A DNA stretch of 64,000 nt from JAEMQF01 sp963791595 (GTDB lineage Bacteria > Pseudomonadota > Gammaproteobacteria > Burkholderiales > Burkholderiaceae_C). The DNA is taken from positions 393,440 through 457,439 of the forward strand of contig CAWBTF010000012.1 in assembly GCA_963791595.1 (NCBI GenBank), given 5' to 3'. Position numbers and translations under genes: made by a program. Shown piece by piece: positions 17,694-26,048 of the stretch; within the stretch, counting starts at the first letter, position 1; each line of letters starts with the position of its first letter. The notes beneath the pieces are model-generated. The model saw only the letters and a program-made list of their open reading frames with translations, made no database searches and was not told where the DNA came from.

Positions 17694-20342
17694 ATGTCCA
17701 CGGCTGCCGTGGCAAACGTTTCCGCGCGGCCTGCCTCGGCGAGCGCGGCGCTGCGAGTCCGGTTCCGCGACGGCAAGGCGGCGCTGATCGATCAGTTTCG
17801 CCGCTCGCGACCCACCGGTACGGCGGCGAGCCGCTTGCTGCGCTCTTTGAGCAAGCACGTCGATCAGGCTCTGCTCGAGCTCTGGCGCTCCGCGAACATG
17901 CCCGACACCGCCGCGCTCGTCGCGGTGGGCGGCTATGGCCGCGGTGAGCTGTTTCCGCACTCGGATGTCGACGTGTTGCTGTTGCTGCCTGAGGGCAGCG
18001 ATCTGCCAGCTGCACAACAAGACGCCGGTGGCGAGCCGCGCCAGAACGATGAGCTACGCTCGGCCATCGAGGGTTTCATCGCGCTGTGCTGGGACACGGG
18101 CCTCGAAATCGGCTCGAGCGTACGCAGCGTCGCCGACTGCGTGGCAGAGGCGCAGCGCGACGTGACGGTACAGACCGCGCTGCTCGAATCGCGCCACCTG
18201 TGCGGTTCGCGGCGCCTGTACCAGCAGTTCGCGCAGGCGAGTGAGCAAGCCATCGACCCGAAGGCGTTCCTGCAGGCCAAGATGCTGGAGATGCAGCAGC
18301 GCCACCACAAGTACGAAGACACGCCGTACGCGCTGGAGCCCAATTGCAAGGAGAGCCCAGGCGGCCTGCGCGACCTGCAGGTTCTGATCTGGGTGGCGCG
18401 CGCCGCTGGCCTGGGCAAGACCTGGAAGGCGCTCGCCGCCAAGGGGCTGATCACTGGATTCGAAGTCAATCAACTGCAACGCAACGAAGGCGTGTTGCGT
18501 CTGATTCGCGCGTGGCTGCACATCGTCGCCGGGCGGCGCGAAGACCGGCTCGTGTTCGACCTGCAAACCGCCGTCGCCCAGAGTTTCGGCCAGGCGCCGC
18601 GGCCAGGCCAGCGCGTCTCGGAGCTGTTGATGCGCCGCTACTATTGGGCGGCCAAAGGCGTGACCCAGCTCAACCAGATCCTGCTGCTCAACATCGAAGA
18701 GCGCATCCTGGGTTCGCAGGACGCGCCGATGCGGCCGATCGGCGCGAAGTTCTTCGAGCGCGCCGGCATGCTCGAGGTGGCAAGCGACGACCTCTACCAC
18801 CGCGATCCGCACGCCATTCTCGAAACCTTCCTCACGTATCAGCAGACTCTGGGCATCAACGGCCTGTCGGCGCGCACGCTGCGCGCCCTGTACAACGCCC
18901 GCGACGTGATGGACGCCAGCTTTCGGCGTGACCCCGTGAACCGCGCCAACTTCATGCGAATCTTGCGCGAGCCGCGCGGCCAGACGCACGCGTTTCGGCT
19001 CATGAACCAGACCAGCGTGCTCGGCCGAACGCTGTGGGTGTTCCGGCGCATCGTCGGGCAGATGCAGCACGACCTGTTCCACGTCTACACCGTGGACCAG
19101 CACATCCTGATGGTGCTGCGCAACGTGCGGCGCTTTTTCATTCCCGAGCACGCCCACGAATATCCGTTCTGCTCGCAATTGGCGTCGACCTGGGACAAGC
19201 CGTACCTGCTGTACATCGCCGCGCTGTTTCACGATGTCGCGAAGGGGCGCGGCGGAGACCACTCCGACCTCGGCGCACTGGAGGTGCGGCGCTTTTGCCG
19301 CGACCATGATTTGCCGCGAGAAGAAGCACTGCTGCTCGAGTTCCTGGTCAAGTCGCACTTGATGATGTCGCACATCGCGCAGAAGGAAGACCTGTCCAAC
19401 CCCGAGGTCATCGAGTCGTTCGCGGGTGCGGTTCAGACCGAGCGGCGCTTGACCGCGCTCTACCTGCTGACGGTGGCAGACATCCGCGGCACCAGCCCGA
19501 AGGTCTGGAACGCGTGGAAAGGCAAACTCCTCGAAGACTTGTACCGGCTGGCGCTGCGCGCCCTGGGCGGTGCCAAGCTCAACCTCGACGCAGAGATCGA
19601 GACGCGAAAACAGGACGCGCGCAATTCGCTGAACCTGTACTCGCTGCCTGCCGGCGTGGAAGTGGCGCTGTGGAAGACCTTGAGCGTGAGCTACTTCGCA
19701 CGCCACGACGCCGCCGACATCGCCTGGCACGCTCGCGTGCTGTACGAGCATGTGGGGAGCCACGTGCCCATCGTGCGCGCGCGCCTGTCGCCGCTGGCCG
19801 AAGGCCTGCAGGTGCTGGTCTACGCGCCTGACCAACCCGACCTGTTCGCGCGCATCTGCGGCTACTTCGACACCGCTGACTACAACATCCTCGACGCCAA
19901 GATTCACACCACGAACTCCGGCTATGCGCTCGACACCTTCCAGGTCACCAGCACCGCGGCCGAGGACCATTACCGCGACATGATCCTGCTGGTGGAGACG
20001 CAGCTCGCGCAGGTGCTCGCCGCGCGGGCACCGCTGCCCGAGCCGAGGCGCAGCCGGGTCTCGAGGCGCGTCAAGTCCTTCCCCGTGACGCCGCGCATCA
20101 CGCTGCGCCCCGATGAACGCGCCCAGGCCTGGCTGCTCGGCGTCTCGGCGAACGACCGCACCGGCTTGCTGTTCGCGATCGCGCGCGTATTGGCGCGCCA
20201 CCGCGTGAACCTGCAGCTCGCGAAGATCACGACGCTGGGCGAGCGCGTCGAAGACACGTTCCTGATCGACGGGCCCGAGCTGCAGCACAACCGGCAGCAG
20301 ATCGCGATTGAAACCGAGTTGCTTGCCGCGCTCGGCGCCTGA
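17694..20342 (+). CDS. glnD: Bifunctional PII uridylyltransferase/uridylyl-removing enzyme GlnD
   Basis: The 882-residue sensor of cytoplasmic glutamine uridylylates and deuridylylates PII proteins. Domains in order: a nucleotidyltransferase with VGGYGRGELFPHSDVDVLLL (about 78-100), a helical linker, an HD hydrolase domain with LFHDVAKGRGGDHS near residue 510, and two C-terminal ACT domains (about 705 and 813) that bind glutamine. Length is within the family norm. It ends one base before the possible GTG start of selU. Confidence 0.97.
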   Translation: MSTAAVANVSARPASASAALRVRFRDGKAALIDQFRRSRPTGTAASRLLRSLSKHVDQALLELWRSANMPDTAALVAVGGYGRGELFPHSDVDVLLLLPEGSDLPAAQQDAGGEPRQNDELRSAIEGFIALCWDTGLEIGSSVRSVADCVAEAQRDVTVQTALLESRHLCGSRRLYQQFAQASEQAIDPKAFLQAKMLEMQQRHHKYEDTPYALEPNCKESPGGLRDLQVLIWVARAAGLGKTWKALAAKGLITGFEVNQLQRNEGVLRLIRAWLHIVAGRREDRLVFDLQTAVAQSFGQAPRPGQRVSELLMRRYYWAAKGVTQLNQILLLNIEERILGSQDAPMRPIGAKFFERAGMLEVASDDLYHRDPHAILETFLTYQQTLGINGLSARTLRALYNARDVMDASFRRDPVNRANFMRILREPRGQTHAFRLMNQTSVLGRTLWVFRRIVGQMQHDLFHVYTVDQHILMVLRNVRRFFIPEHAHEYPFCSQLASTWDKPYLLYIAALFHDVAKGRGGDHSDLGALEVRRFCRDHDLPREEALLLEFLVKSHLMMSHIAQKEDLSNPEVIESFAGAVQTERRLTALYLLTVADIRGTSPKVWNAWKGKLLEDLYRLALRALGGAKLNLDAEIETRKQDARNSLNLYSLPAGVEVALWKTLSVSYFARHDAADIAWHARVLYEHVGSHVPIVRARLSPLAEGLQVLVYAPDQPDLFARICGYFDTADYNILDAKIHTTNSGYALDTFQVTSTAAEDHYRDMILLVETQLAQVLAARAPLPEPRRSRVSRRVKSFPVTPRITLRPDERAQAWLLGVSANDRTGLLFAIARVLARHRVNLQLAKITTLGERVEDTFLIDGPELQHNRQQIAIETELLAALGA

Positions 20343-20357
20343 GTGGGCCGGGTTCCG

Positions 20358-21446
20358 ATGCCGCTGAGCCGCACTGCTGCCACCGATGCTCTTGTGCGCC
20401 TGGGCGAGTTCGACGCCCTGATCGACGCTCGTTCGGAAAGCGAGTTCGCCGAAGATCACATGCCGGGCGCCGTGAACTGGCCGAGCTTGAACGACGCCCA
20501 GCGGCGCGACGTGGGCACGCAATACAAGCAGGAGTCACCGTTCGAGGCGAAGAAGCGCGGCGCGGCGCTGGTGGCGCGCAACATCGCGGCGCACATCGAA
20601 CGCGAGACGTCGGCCTTGCCCAAGGGCTGGCGCCCGCTCGTCTATTGCTGGCGCGGCGGCCAGCGCAGCGGTGCGCTCGCCACCGTGCTCAGCCAGATCG
20701 GCTGGCAGGTGGAACTGCTGGACGGCGGCTATCGCGAATACCGGCGAGCCGTCGTCGCTGAACTGGAAGCGCTGCCGCGGACCTTTGACCTGCGCGTGGT
20801 GTGCGGCACCACCGGTTCGGGAAAGAGTCAGCTGTTGCAGGTTCTGAGGAAATGCGGCGAGCAGGTGCTCGACCTCGAGGCCTTGGCCAACCACCGCGGG
20901 TCGGTGCTCGGTCTCGCTCCCGGGCAGCACCAACCCGGGCAAAAGATGTTCGAGTCCTTGTTGTGGCACGAACTGCGCTGCTTCGATTCGAAGCGCCGCG
21001 TCTGGGTCGAGAGCGAGAGCCGCAAAGTCGGCGACTTGCAGGTGCCGCCGTCGCTGGTGCAGCACATGCGCGCTGCGCCGTGCGTGAACCTGCAGCTCGC
21101 GCTCGACGCACGCGTCGCCCTGCTGCTGGGCGAATACCGCCATTTCGTCGACGACATCGGTGCATTCTGTGAGCGGCTCGACGCGCTGCGCACGCTGCGC
21201 GGCCACGAGGTCGTGAACGCCTGGCAGTTGGCGGCCCGCGGCGGCCGCGTCGACACCGTCGTGCGCGAGCTGCTGGTCACGCACTACGACCCGGTGTATC
21301 TGCAATCGATGCGGCGAAATTTCCCGGGGTTCTCGACGCCGCTGTTGAGCGTGGAGTGGGATGGTAGCGAACAGGGACTGCTCAACAGCGCGCAAGCCTT
21401 GGCAGGCAGTCCCTCACCACTCACCCCATGTGCAGACCACCGTTGA
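20358..21446 (+). CDS. selU: tRNA 2-selenouridine synthase
   Basis: Starting at the ATG at 20358 gives 362 residues; a GTG at 20343, directly after the glnD stop, would add five. The N-terminal rhodanese domain holds C97 in YCWRGGQRS, the residue known to be needed for catalysis. A P-loop GTTGSGKS (150-157) follows. SelU/MnmH replaces sulphur by selenium at the wobble 2-thiouridine of some tRNAs, using selenophosphate from SelD. No selD is in the window. The last 26 bases overlap the 3' end of the opposing phaB gene. Confidence 0.93.
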   Translation: MPLSRTAATDALVRLGEFDALIDARSESEFAEDHMPGAVNWPSLNDAQRRDVGTQYKQESPFEAKKRGAALVARNIAAHIERETSALPKGWRPLVYCWRGGQRSGALATVLSQIGWQVELLDGGYREYRRAVVAELEALPRTFDLRVVCGTTGSGKSQLLQVLRKCGEQVLDLEALANHRGSVLGLAPGQHQPGQKMFESLLWHELRCFDSKRRVWVESESRKVGDLQVPPSLVQHMRAAPCVNLQLALDARVALLLGEYRHFVDDIGAFCERLDALRTLRGHEVVNAWQLAARGGRVDTVVRELLVTHYDPVYLQSMRRNFPGFSTPLLSVEWDGSEQGLLNSAQALAGSPSPLTPCADHR

Positions 21447-22158
21447 CGGAGAAGTCGGCGCCGGTCGCAAAGCCCGATTCGTCGGACGCCACCCACGACA
21501 CGATCGACGCGATGTCCTGCGGCGTGCCCAGGCGCTTTACCGGAATGCCGGAAACGATCTTGTCGAGCACGTCCTGGCGAATCGACTTCACCATGTCGGT
21601 GGCGATGTAGCCCGGGCTCACGGTATTGACCGTCACGCCCTTGTTCGCGACTTCCTGCGCCAGCGCCATCGTGAAGCCGTGCATGCCGGCTTTGGCGGCG
21701 GAGTAGTTGGTCTGGCCGAACTGGCCCTTTTCGCCGTTCACCGAGCTGATGTTGATGATGCGGCCCCAGCCGTTTTCCATCATGCCCTCAATGACCTGCT
21801 TGGTCACGTTGAACAGGCTCGTCAGGTTGGTGTCGATCACCGCATGCCAGTCGGCCGGCGACATCTTGCGAAACATGCCGTCGCGCGTGATGCCGGCGTT
21901 GTTGACGAGCACCAGCGCGTTGCCGTGCTCGGCGCGCACCTTCTCGAACGCCGCGACGGTGGAGTCCCAGTCGCTGACGTTGCCCACCGACGCGTAGAAG
22001 GTGTAGCCCAGCGCCTTCTGTTCGCCGAGCCACTTGGCATGGTCGCGGCTCGGGCCGCAGCCGGCAATGACTTTGAAACCGTCTTGGTGCAGGCGCTGGC
22101 ACAACGCCGTGCCGATGCCGCCCATTCCACCCGTCACGTATGCAATCTTCTGCGTCAT
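21421..22158 (-). CDS. phaB: Acetoacetyl-CoA reductase PhaB (NADPH)
   Basis: This 245-residue short-chain dehydrogenase has the GGMGGIG cofactor loop, NNAGITRD, the serine of INISSVNG and the YSAAK catalytic pair. Together with its position after phaC this identifies PhaB, which reduces acetoacetyl-CoA to (R)-3-hydroxybutyryl-CoA for PHB synthesis. FabG is the main alternative but normally sits with fatty-acid genes. It starts 28 bp after the phaC stop. No phaA thiolase lies between or after them, so acetoacetyl-CoA must come from a gene elsewhere. Confidence 0.93.
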   Translation of the reverse strand: MTQKIAYVTGGMGGIGTALCQRLHQDGFKVIAGCGPSRDHAKWLGEQKALGYTFYASVGNVSDWDSTVAAFEKVRAEHGNALVLVNNAGITRDGMFRKMSPADWHAVIDTNLTSLFNVTKQVIEGMMENGWGRIINISSVNGEKGQFGQTNYSAAKAGMHGFTMALAQEVANKGVTVNTVSPGYIATDMVKSIRQDVLDKIVSGIPVKRLGTPQDIASIVSWVASDESGFATGADFSVNGGLHMG

Positions 22159-22186
22159 TCGTCTCTCCTATTGATGAGCGTTGGCT

Positions 22187-23830
22187 TTACGCCTTCTGTT
22201 TCACATAGCGCCCCGGCGCCAACTCGGTCGACTTGTACTTTCGGTTCCCGGGCGTCTTGGGCGCCGGCACCTTGCGGCCAGCGTGTCCATGCAACCATTG
22301 TGCCCAGTCGGGCCACCAGCTTCCTGACGATTCGCAAGCCGTCGCCAGCCAGCGCTTCGAGTCGGGCGGCAGGTTCTCGTTAGCGCCGATCCAGTGGCAA
22401 CGTTTGCCCTTGGCCGGTGGGTTGATCACCCCGGCAATGTGGCCTGACGCGCCCAGCACGAAACGGATCTTGCCGCTCAGCACCTGGGTACTCCGGTAGG
22501 CCGCGTCCCACGGAACGATGTGGTCTTCGCGCGAGGCGTAGACATAGGTCGGCAGCTTGATCGAGCGCAGGTCGACTTTTTCCCCGCACACCTGCAGCGC
22601 GCCGGGCTGGATCAGCTTGTTTTCGAGGTAGGTGTTGCGCAGGTACCAGCAGAACATCGGACCGGGAAGGTTCGTGCTGTCGGAATTCCAGTACAACAAG
22701 TCGAACGGCGGGGGCTTGTCGCCTTTCAGGTAGTTGCCGACGACGTAGTTCCACACCAGGTCGTTGGGGCGCAGGAAGCTGAACGTCGTGGCCAGCTCCT
22801 GGCCCTTGAGCAGGCTGCCGCCGCCCGGGCTGTCCGGGCCGAGCGTGAGCTCGCGCGCTTGCACCATCGCTTCGTCGATGAAGACGTCGAGCACGCCGGT
22901 GTCGGTGAAGTCAAGCAGGGTCGTCAGCAGCGTCACGCTCGCCACCGGGCGCTGCCCGCGCGCCGCGAGCACCGCGAGTGCGGTGCTGAGAATCGTGCCG
23001 CCGACGCAGAAGCCCAGTGCGTTGATCTTGTCGCTGCCGCTGATTTCCTGCACGCGCTCGATCGCGCAGATCGCCGCGTTTTCGATGTAGTCGTCCCAGG
23101 TCAGCGTCGCCAAGCTGGGATCGGGGTTGCGCCAGCTGACCACGAACAGGCGATGCCCCTGCTCGACGGTATAGCGGATGACGGAGTTCTCGGGCTGCAG
23201 GTCCAGGATGTAGTACTTGTTGATGCACGGCGGCACGAACAGCATCGGCCGCTCGTACACCTGCGGCGTCAACGGCAGGTACTCAATGAGTTGGAACAGG
23301 TCGTTCTCGAACACCACGCTGCCGGGGCTGGTGGCGACATTCACGCCGATCTGGAATGCACTCTCATCGGTCTGCGACATGTGGCCCTGGCGCATGTCGT
23401 CGAGCAGTTGCTGCAAGCCCTTGGCGATGCTTTCGCCCTGGGTCTCGAGGGCCCTGCGCTGCGCTTCCGGGTTCAGCGCGAGGTAGTTGCTCGGCGCCGC
23501 CGCGTCAACCCACTGCTGGACCGCGAAGCGCAGCTTCTGGCGCGCCTTCGGGTCGCCTTCGGCGCTGTCGGCCATGGCCATCAGGGTGCGGGCGTTCAGC
23601 AGGTACATCTGCGCCGTGTAGGCGCTGAAGGGCTGCGCGGACCAGTCGCTGGCGGAAAAACGCCGGTCGTCGATCTTCGCCGGCGGTGCCCCAGCCGGAT
23701 CGGCGGGGCCGGCCTGCAGGGCTTGAAGCGCCTGGTTCCACAGATTCGTGGCTTCTTCGAGGTAGCGACCTTGCAGCTCTGCCAAGGCCGGCTGCGGAAG
23801 GGTCAGCGGGAATGCGGTTGGGTGATTCAT
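22187..23830 (-). CDS. phaC: Class I poly(3-hydroxyalkanoate) polymerase PhaC
   Basis: The start at 23830 gives 547 residues; a weak AGGG precedes it. The alpha/beta hydrolase core has the lipase-like box GFCVGGT with nucleophile C275, the REDHIVPW aspartate and the GASGHIAGV histidine. The N-terminal ~190 residues form the PhaC dimerisation domain. Length and the absence of a phaE partner indicate class I. It polymerises (R)-3-hydroxyacyl-CoA onto granules, followed by phaB in a two-gene unit. phaZ at 10153 provides the opposing activity. Confidence 0.95.
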   Translation of the reverse strand: MNHPTAFPLTLPQPALAELQGRYLEEATNLWNQALQALQAGPADPAGAPPAKIDDRRFSASDWSAQPFSAYTAQMYLLNARTLMAMADSAEGDPKARQKLRFAVQQWVDAAAPSNYLALNPEAQRRALETQGESIAKGLQQLLDDMRQGHMSQTDESAFQIGVNVATSPGSVVFENDLFQLIEYLPLTPQVYERPMLFVPPCINKYYILDLQPENSVIRYTVEQGHRLFVVSWRNPDPSLATLTWDDYIENAAICAIERVQEISGSDKINALGFCVGGTILSTALAVLAARGQRPVASVTLLTTLLDFTDTGVLDVFIDEAMVQARELTLGPDSPGGGSLLKGQELATTFSFLRPNDLVWNYVVGNYLKGDKPPPFDLLYWNSDSTNLPGPMFCWYLRNTYLENKLIQPGALQVCGEKVDLRSIKLPTYVYASREDHIVPWDAAYRSTQVLSGKIRFVLGASGHIAGVINPPAKGKRCHWIGANENLPPDSKRWLATACESSGSWWPDWAQWLHGHAGRKVPAPKTPGNRKYKSTELAPGRYVKQKA

Positions 23831-23912
23831 CGGCGACCCTGCGGTCAGTGGATCCGTTGCGACATTTTCAAACGGTGCAAGTTTCGAGCCTAGCGGGCTT
23901 ACCCGCCAGGCC

Positions 23913-24746
23913 TCAGCGCTCGATCCAGATCGCCGCGGCCATGCGGCCGGTCTCCCGATCTCGCCGGTAGGAGAAGAAGCGGTCCGCGCCTTCGGCGGTG
24001 CACCACTGCCCGCCGTGAATCGCGGTGACACCGGACGCGCGAAGGCGGGTGCGCGCGAGGGATGGCAAATCGGCGAGCCACTTGCCGTTGCCGCGCGGCT
24101 CGAAACCAGGCGTGGCGTCCGCACCTCCATCGCCCGCGGGCGCGCTGCCGAACGCGTGCAGGACGTCGACGCCGACTTCAAAGCGGCGCGGGCCGATGCA
24201 CGCACCCAGCCAGCATTGCACCTGCGCGCTTTCGCAGTGCGCGGCTGCGCAGACCTGGGCGAGCGTCGCCTCGAGGACTCCGGCCGCGAGCCCGCGCCAC
24301 CCTGCGTGCGCGGCGCCGACCGCGCGCGCGCCCGGTGCCGCGAACAGCACCGGCAGGCAATCGGCGACGAGGACCGTGCAGGCGATCCCGGCTGCAGTGG
24401 TGACGCTGGCATCCGCCTCGCGTGGTGCCGCAGGATCTTGGAGATCGGCGCGCGTCAAGCGCAACACGCGCGTCCCATGGACTTGGCGCAGGAACAGCGG
24501 CGTCGCGTCCAGCGCGGCGCCGAAGCGACCCCGGTTGCGGTCGACTGCCGCCGGATCATCGCCGACGTGCAAGCCCAGATTCATGCTTTGAAACGGCGCG
24601 GCGCTCGCACCGCCGGCACGCGTCGTCATCAGCGCGCCGACGCCGGGGGCGTTCCAGCTCGGAACCAACCAATCGGGATGCACGCTCACCGGTTCGCTTT
24701 CGCGCATCGCGCCGAGGAAAGTCAACAGAATCGAGCGGCGCCTCAT
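23913..24746 (-). CDS. pgeF: Peptidoglycan editing factor PgeF (YfiH/laccase-domain family)
   Basis: The 277-residue product carries the multi-copper-oxidase-like laccase-domain motifs LVADCLPVLF, GAAHAGWRG and CIGP, with the metal-site histidine and cysteines intact. The E. coli homologue removes misincorporated L-serine from peptidoglycan precursors; older annotations call it polyphenol oxidase. The ATG at 24746 overlaps the maiA stop (ATGA). A second ATG 13 codons later would remove a poorly conserved N-terminus and cannot be excluded. Confidence 0.88.
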   Translation of the reverse strand: MRRRSILLTFLGAMRESEPVSVHPDWLVPSWNAPGVGALMTTRAGGASAAPFQSMNLGLHVGDDPAAVDRNRGRFGAALDATPLFLRQVHGTRVLRLTRADLQDPAAPREADASVTTAAGIACTVLVADCLPVLFAAPGARAVGAAHAGWRGLAAGVLEATLAQVCAAAHCESAQVQCWLGACIGPRRFEVGVDVLHAFGSAPAGDGGADATPGFEPRGNGKWLADLPSLARTRLRASGVTAIHGGQWCTAEGADRFFSYRRDRETGRMAAAIWIER

Positions 24747-25381
24747 GCGGCGTCAGGGCAAGCCGACGGCTGGGTTTTCGAGAACGCGTCCAGCGCCATG
24801 CAGGCGTCGAAGATTCGGATCACCGTCGGCAGGTTGTCGAGCCGGCAATTGAAGCGCTGGGCGTTATGAATCTGCGGCACCAGGGTGCAGTCGGCCAAGC
24901 CCGGCGAGTCGCCGTGACAGAAGCGCCCCGTGGCCGGATGGACGGCGAGCTGCCGCTCCACCACGTCCAGACCCGACTCGACCCAGTGCCGGTACCAGCG
25001 GTTCTTGTCGTCCTCGCTGAGCTTGAGGTCGTGCACCAGATAGCGCAGCACACGCAGATTGTTCAGCGGGTGGATTTCGCAGGCGATGTCGTAGGCCAGG
25101 GCGCGCACCCTGGCGCGGCCCAGCGCATCGGCGGGCAGCAACGCCGGCGTCGGGTGCGTCTCCTCGAGGTACTCGATGATCGCGAGCGACTGCGTCAAGC
25201 GCTTGTCGCCGTCTTCGAGCATGGGCACGAGGCGTGCCGCGTTGAGTTCGCTGAAGCTCGGCGTGAGGTGCTCGTTCTTCGCCAGATGCACCGCCGCGTA
25301 GTCGTAGGCGATGCCCTTCAGCGCGAGCGCGATTCGCACCCGGTACGAGGCCGAGGAGCGGAAGTAGTTGTAGAGCTGCAT
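24743..25381 (-). CDS. maiA: Maleylacetoacetate isomerase / zeta-class glutathione transferase
   Basis: From the ATG at 25381 (GGGGGA upstream) the product is 212 residues. The N-terminal thioredoxin-like domain begins LYNYFRSSASYRVRIAL, with the zeta-class SSAS-R motif for glutathione, and the all-helical C-terminal domain includes IACEIHPLNNLRVL. It isomerises maleylacetoacetate (tyrosine degradation) or maleylpyruvate (gentisate pathway); no neighbouring catabolic gene tells which. It is coupled to pgeF by a 4-bp overlap. Confidence 0.9.
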   Translation of the reverse strand: MQLYNYFRSSASYRVRIALALKGIAYDYAAVHLAKNEHLTPSFSELNAARLVPMLEDGDKRLTQSLAIIEYLEETHPTPALLPADALGRARVRALAYDIACEIHPLNNLRVLRYLVHDLKLSEDDKNRWYRHWVESGLDVVERQLAVHPATGRFCHGDSPGLADCTLVPQIHNAQRFNCRLDNLPTVIRIFDACMALDAFSKTQPSACPDAA

Positions 25382-25428
25382 GCAGGGTCCCCCTTTCATC
25401 GGCAGGCATCATGCCACGCGGCCCGCGC

Positions 25429-25434
25429 TACACT
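25429..25434 (+). promoter_or_regulatory. -10 box of the Nudix gene, suggesting a leaderless mRNA
   Basis: TACACT lies 7 nt before the ATG at 25442, and there is no Shine-Dalgarno sequence. The spacing would place the transcription start on the start codon, as in map (16878). Confidence 0.4.
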
Positions 25435-25441
25435 GATTTGC

Positions 25442-25987
25442 ATGTTCACGCCGCGCAGCATTCGACACTGCAAGACCTGCGCGGGCGCGGTGCGCTACGA
25501 GATTCCCGCCGACGACAACCGCGAACGCGCGGTGTGCACGGTGTGCCGTGCCATCCACTACGAAAACCCGATCAATGTGGTGGGCACGGTGCCCGTCTGG
25601 CAGGACCAGGTGCTGCTGTGCCGCCGCAACATCGAGCCCCGGCATGGATTCTGGACCCTGCCCGCAGGCTTTCTCGAACTCGGTGAGAGCACCTCGGAGG
25701 GGGCGATTCGCGAGACCGTCGAAGAGGCCGGTGCGCGCATCGAGCTCGAGGGGCTGCTGACGCTGCTCAATGTGGTGCGGGTCGGCCAGCTGCACCTCTA
25801 CTACCGGGCGCGGCTGTGCGACACCGAGTTCGCGCCGGGGCCTGAGACGATCGAGGCGCGCTTGTTCACGGAGGACCAGATCCCGTGGCAGGAACTCGCG
25901 TTTCGCACGGTTCGCGAAACTTTGCAGCGCTACTTCGACGACCGTCGCCGCGGCCACTTCGGCGTGCACTGCGCCGACATCGGCTGA
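25442..25987 (+). CDS. Nudix hydrolase with N-terminal zinc ribbon
   Basis: The 181-residue product starts with a four-cysteine zinc ribbon (HCKTC ... VCTVC), followed by a Nudix domain whose box is GFLELGESTSEGAIRETVEEAG, with the metal-binding REx2EE intact. This domain arrangement resembles NudC-like and ADP-ribose/NADH pyrophosphatases, but the C-terminal SQPWPxPxS motif of NudC is missing, so the nucleotide substrate is open. It is divergent from maiA with 60 bp between them. Confidence 0.88.
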   Translation: MFTPRSIRHCKTCAGAVRYEIPADDNRERAVCTVCRAIHYENPINVVGTVPVWQDQVLLCRRNIEPRHGFWTLPAGFLELGESTSEGAIRETVEEAGARIELEGLLTLLNVVRVGQLHLYYRARLCDTEFAPGPETIEARLFTEDQIPWQELAFRTVRETLQRYFDDRRRGHFGVHCADIG

Positions 25988-26048
25988 CGCGGCGCTTCGA
26001 CCGCGGGCGCAGCGCTCGAGCGCGCCGCCCAAGCGCGGTGAGGCCGGG

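Noticed and set aside
18054..20522. An 822-codon minus-strand frame opposite glnD
   Set aside because: glnD is fully conserved on the other strand; the frame has shadow composition and no domain.
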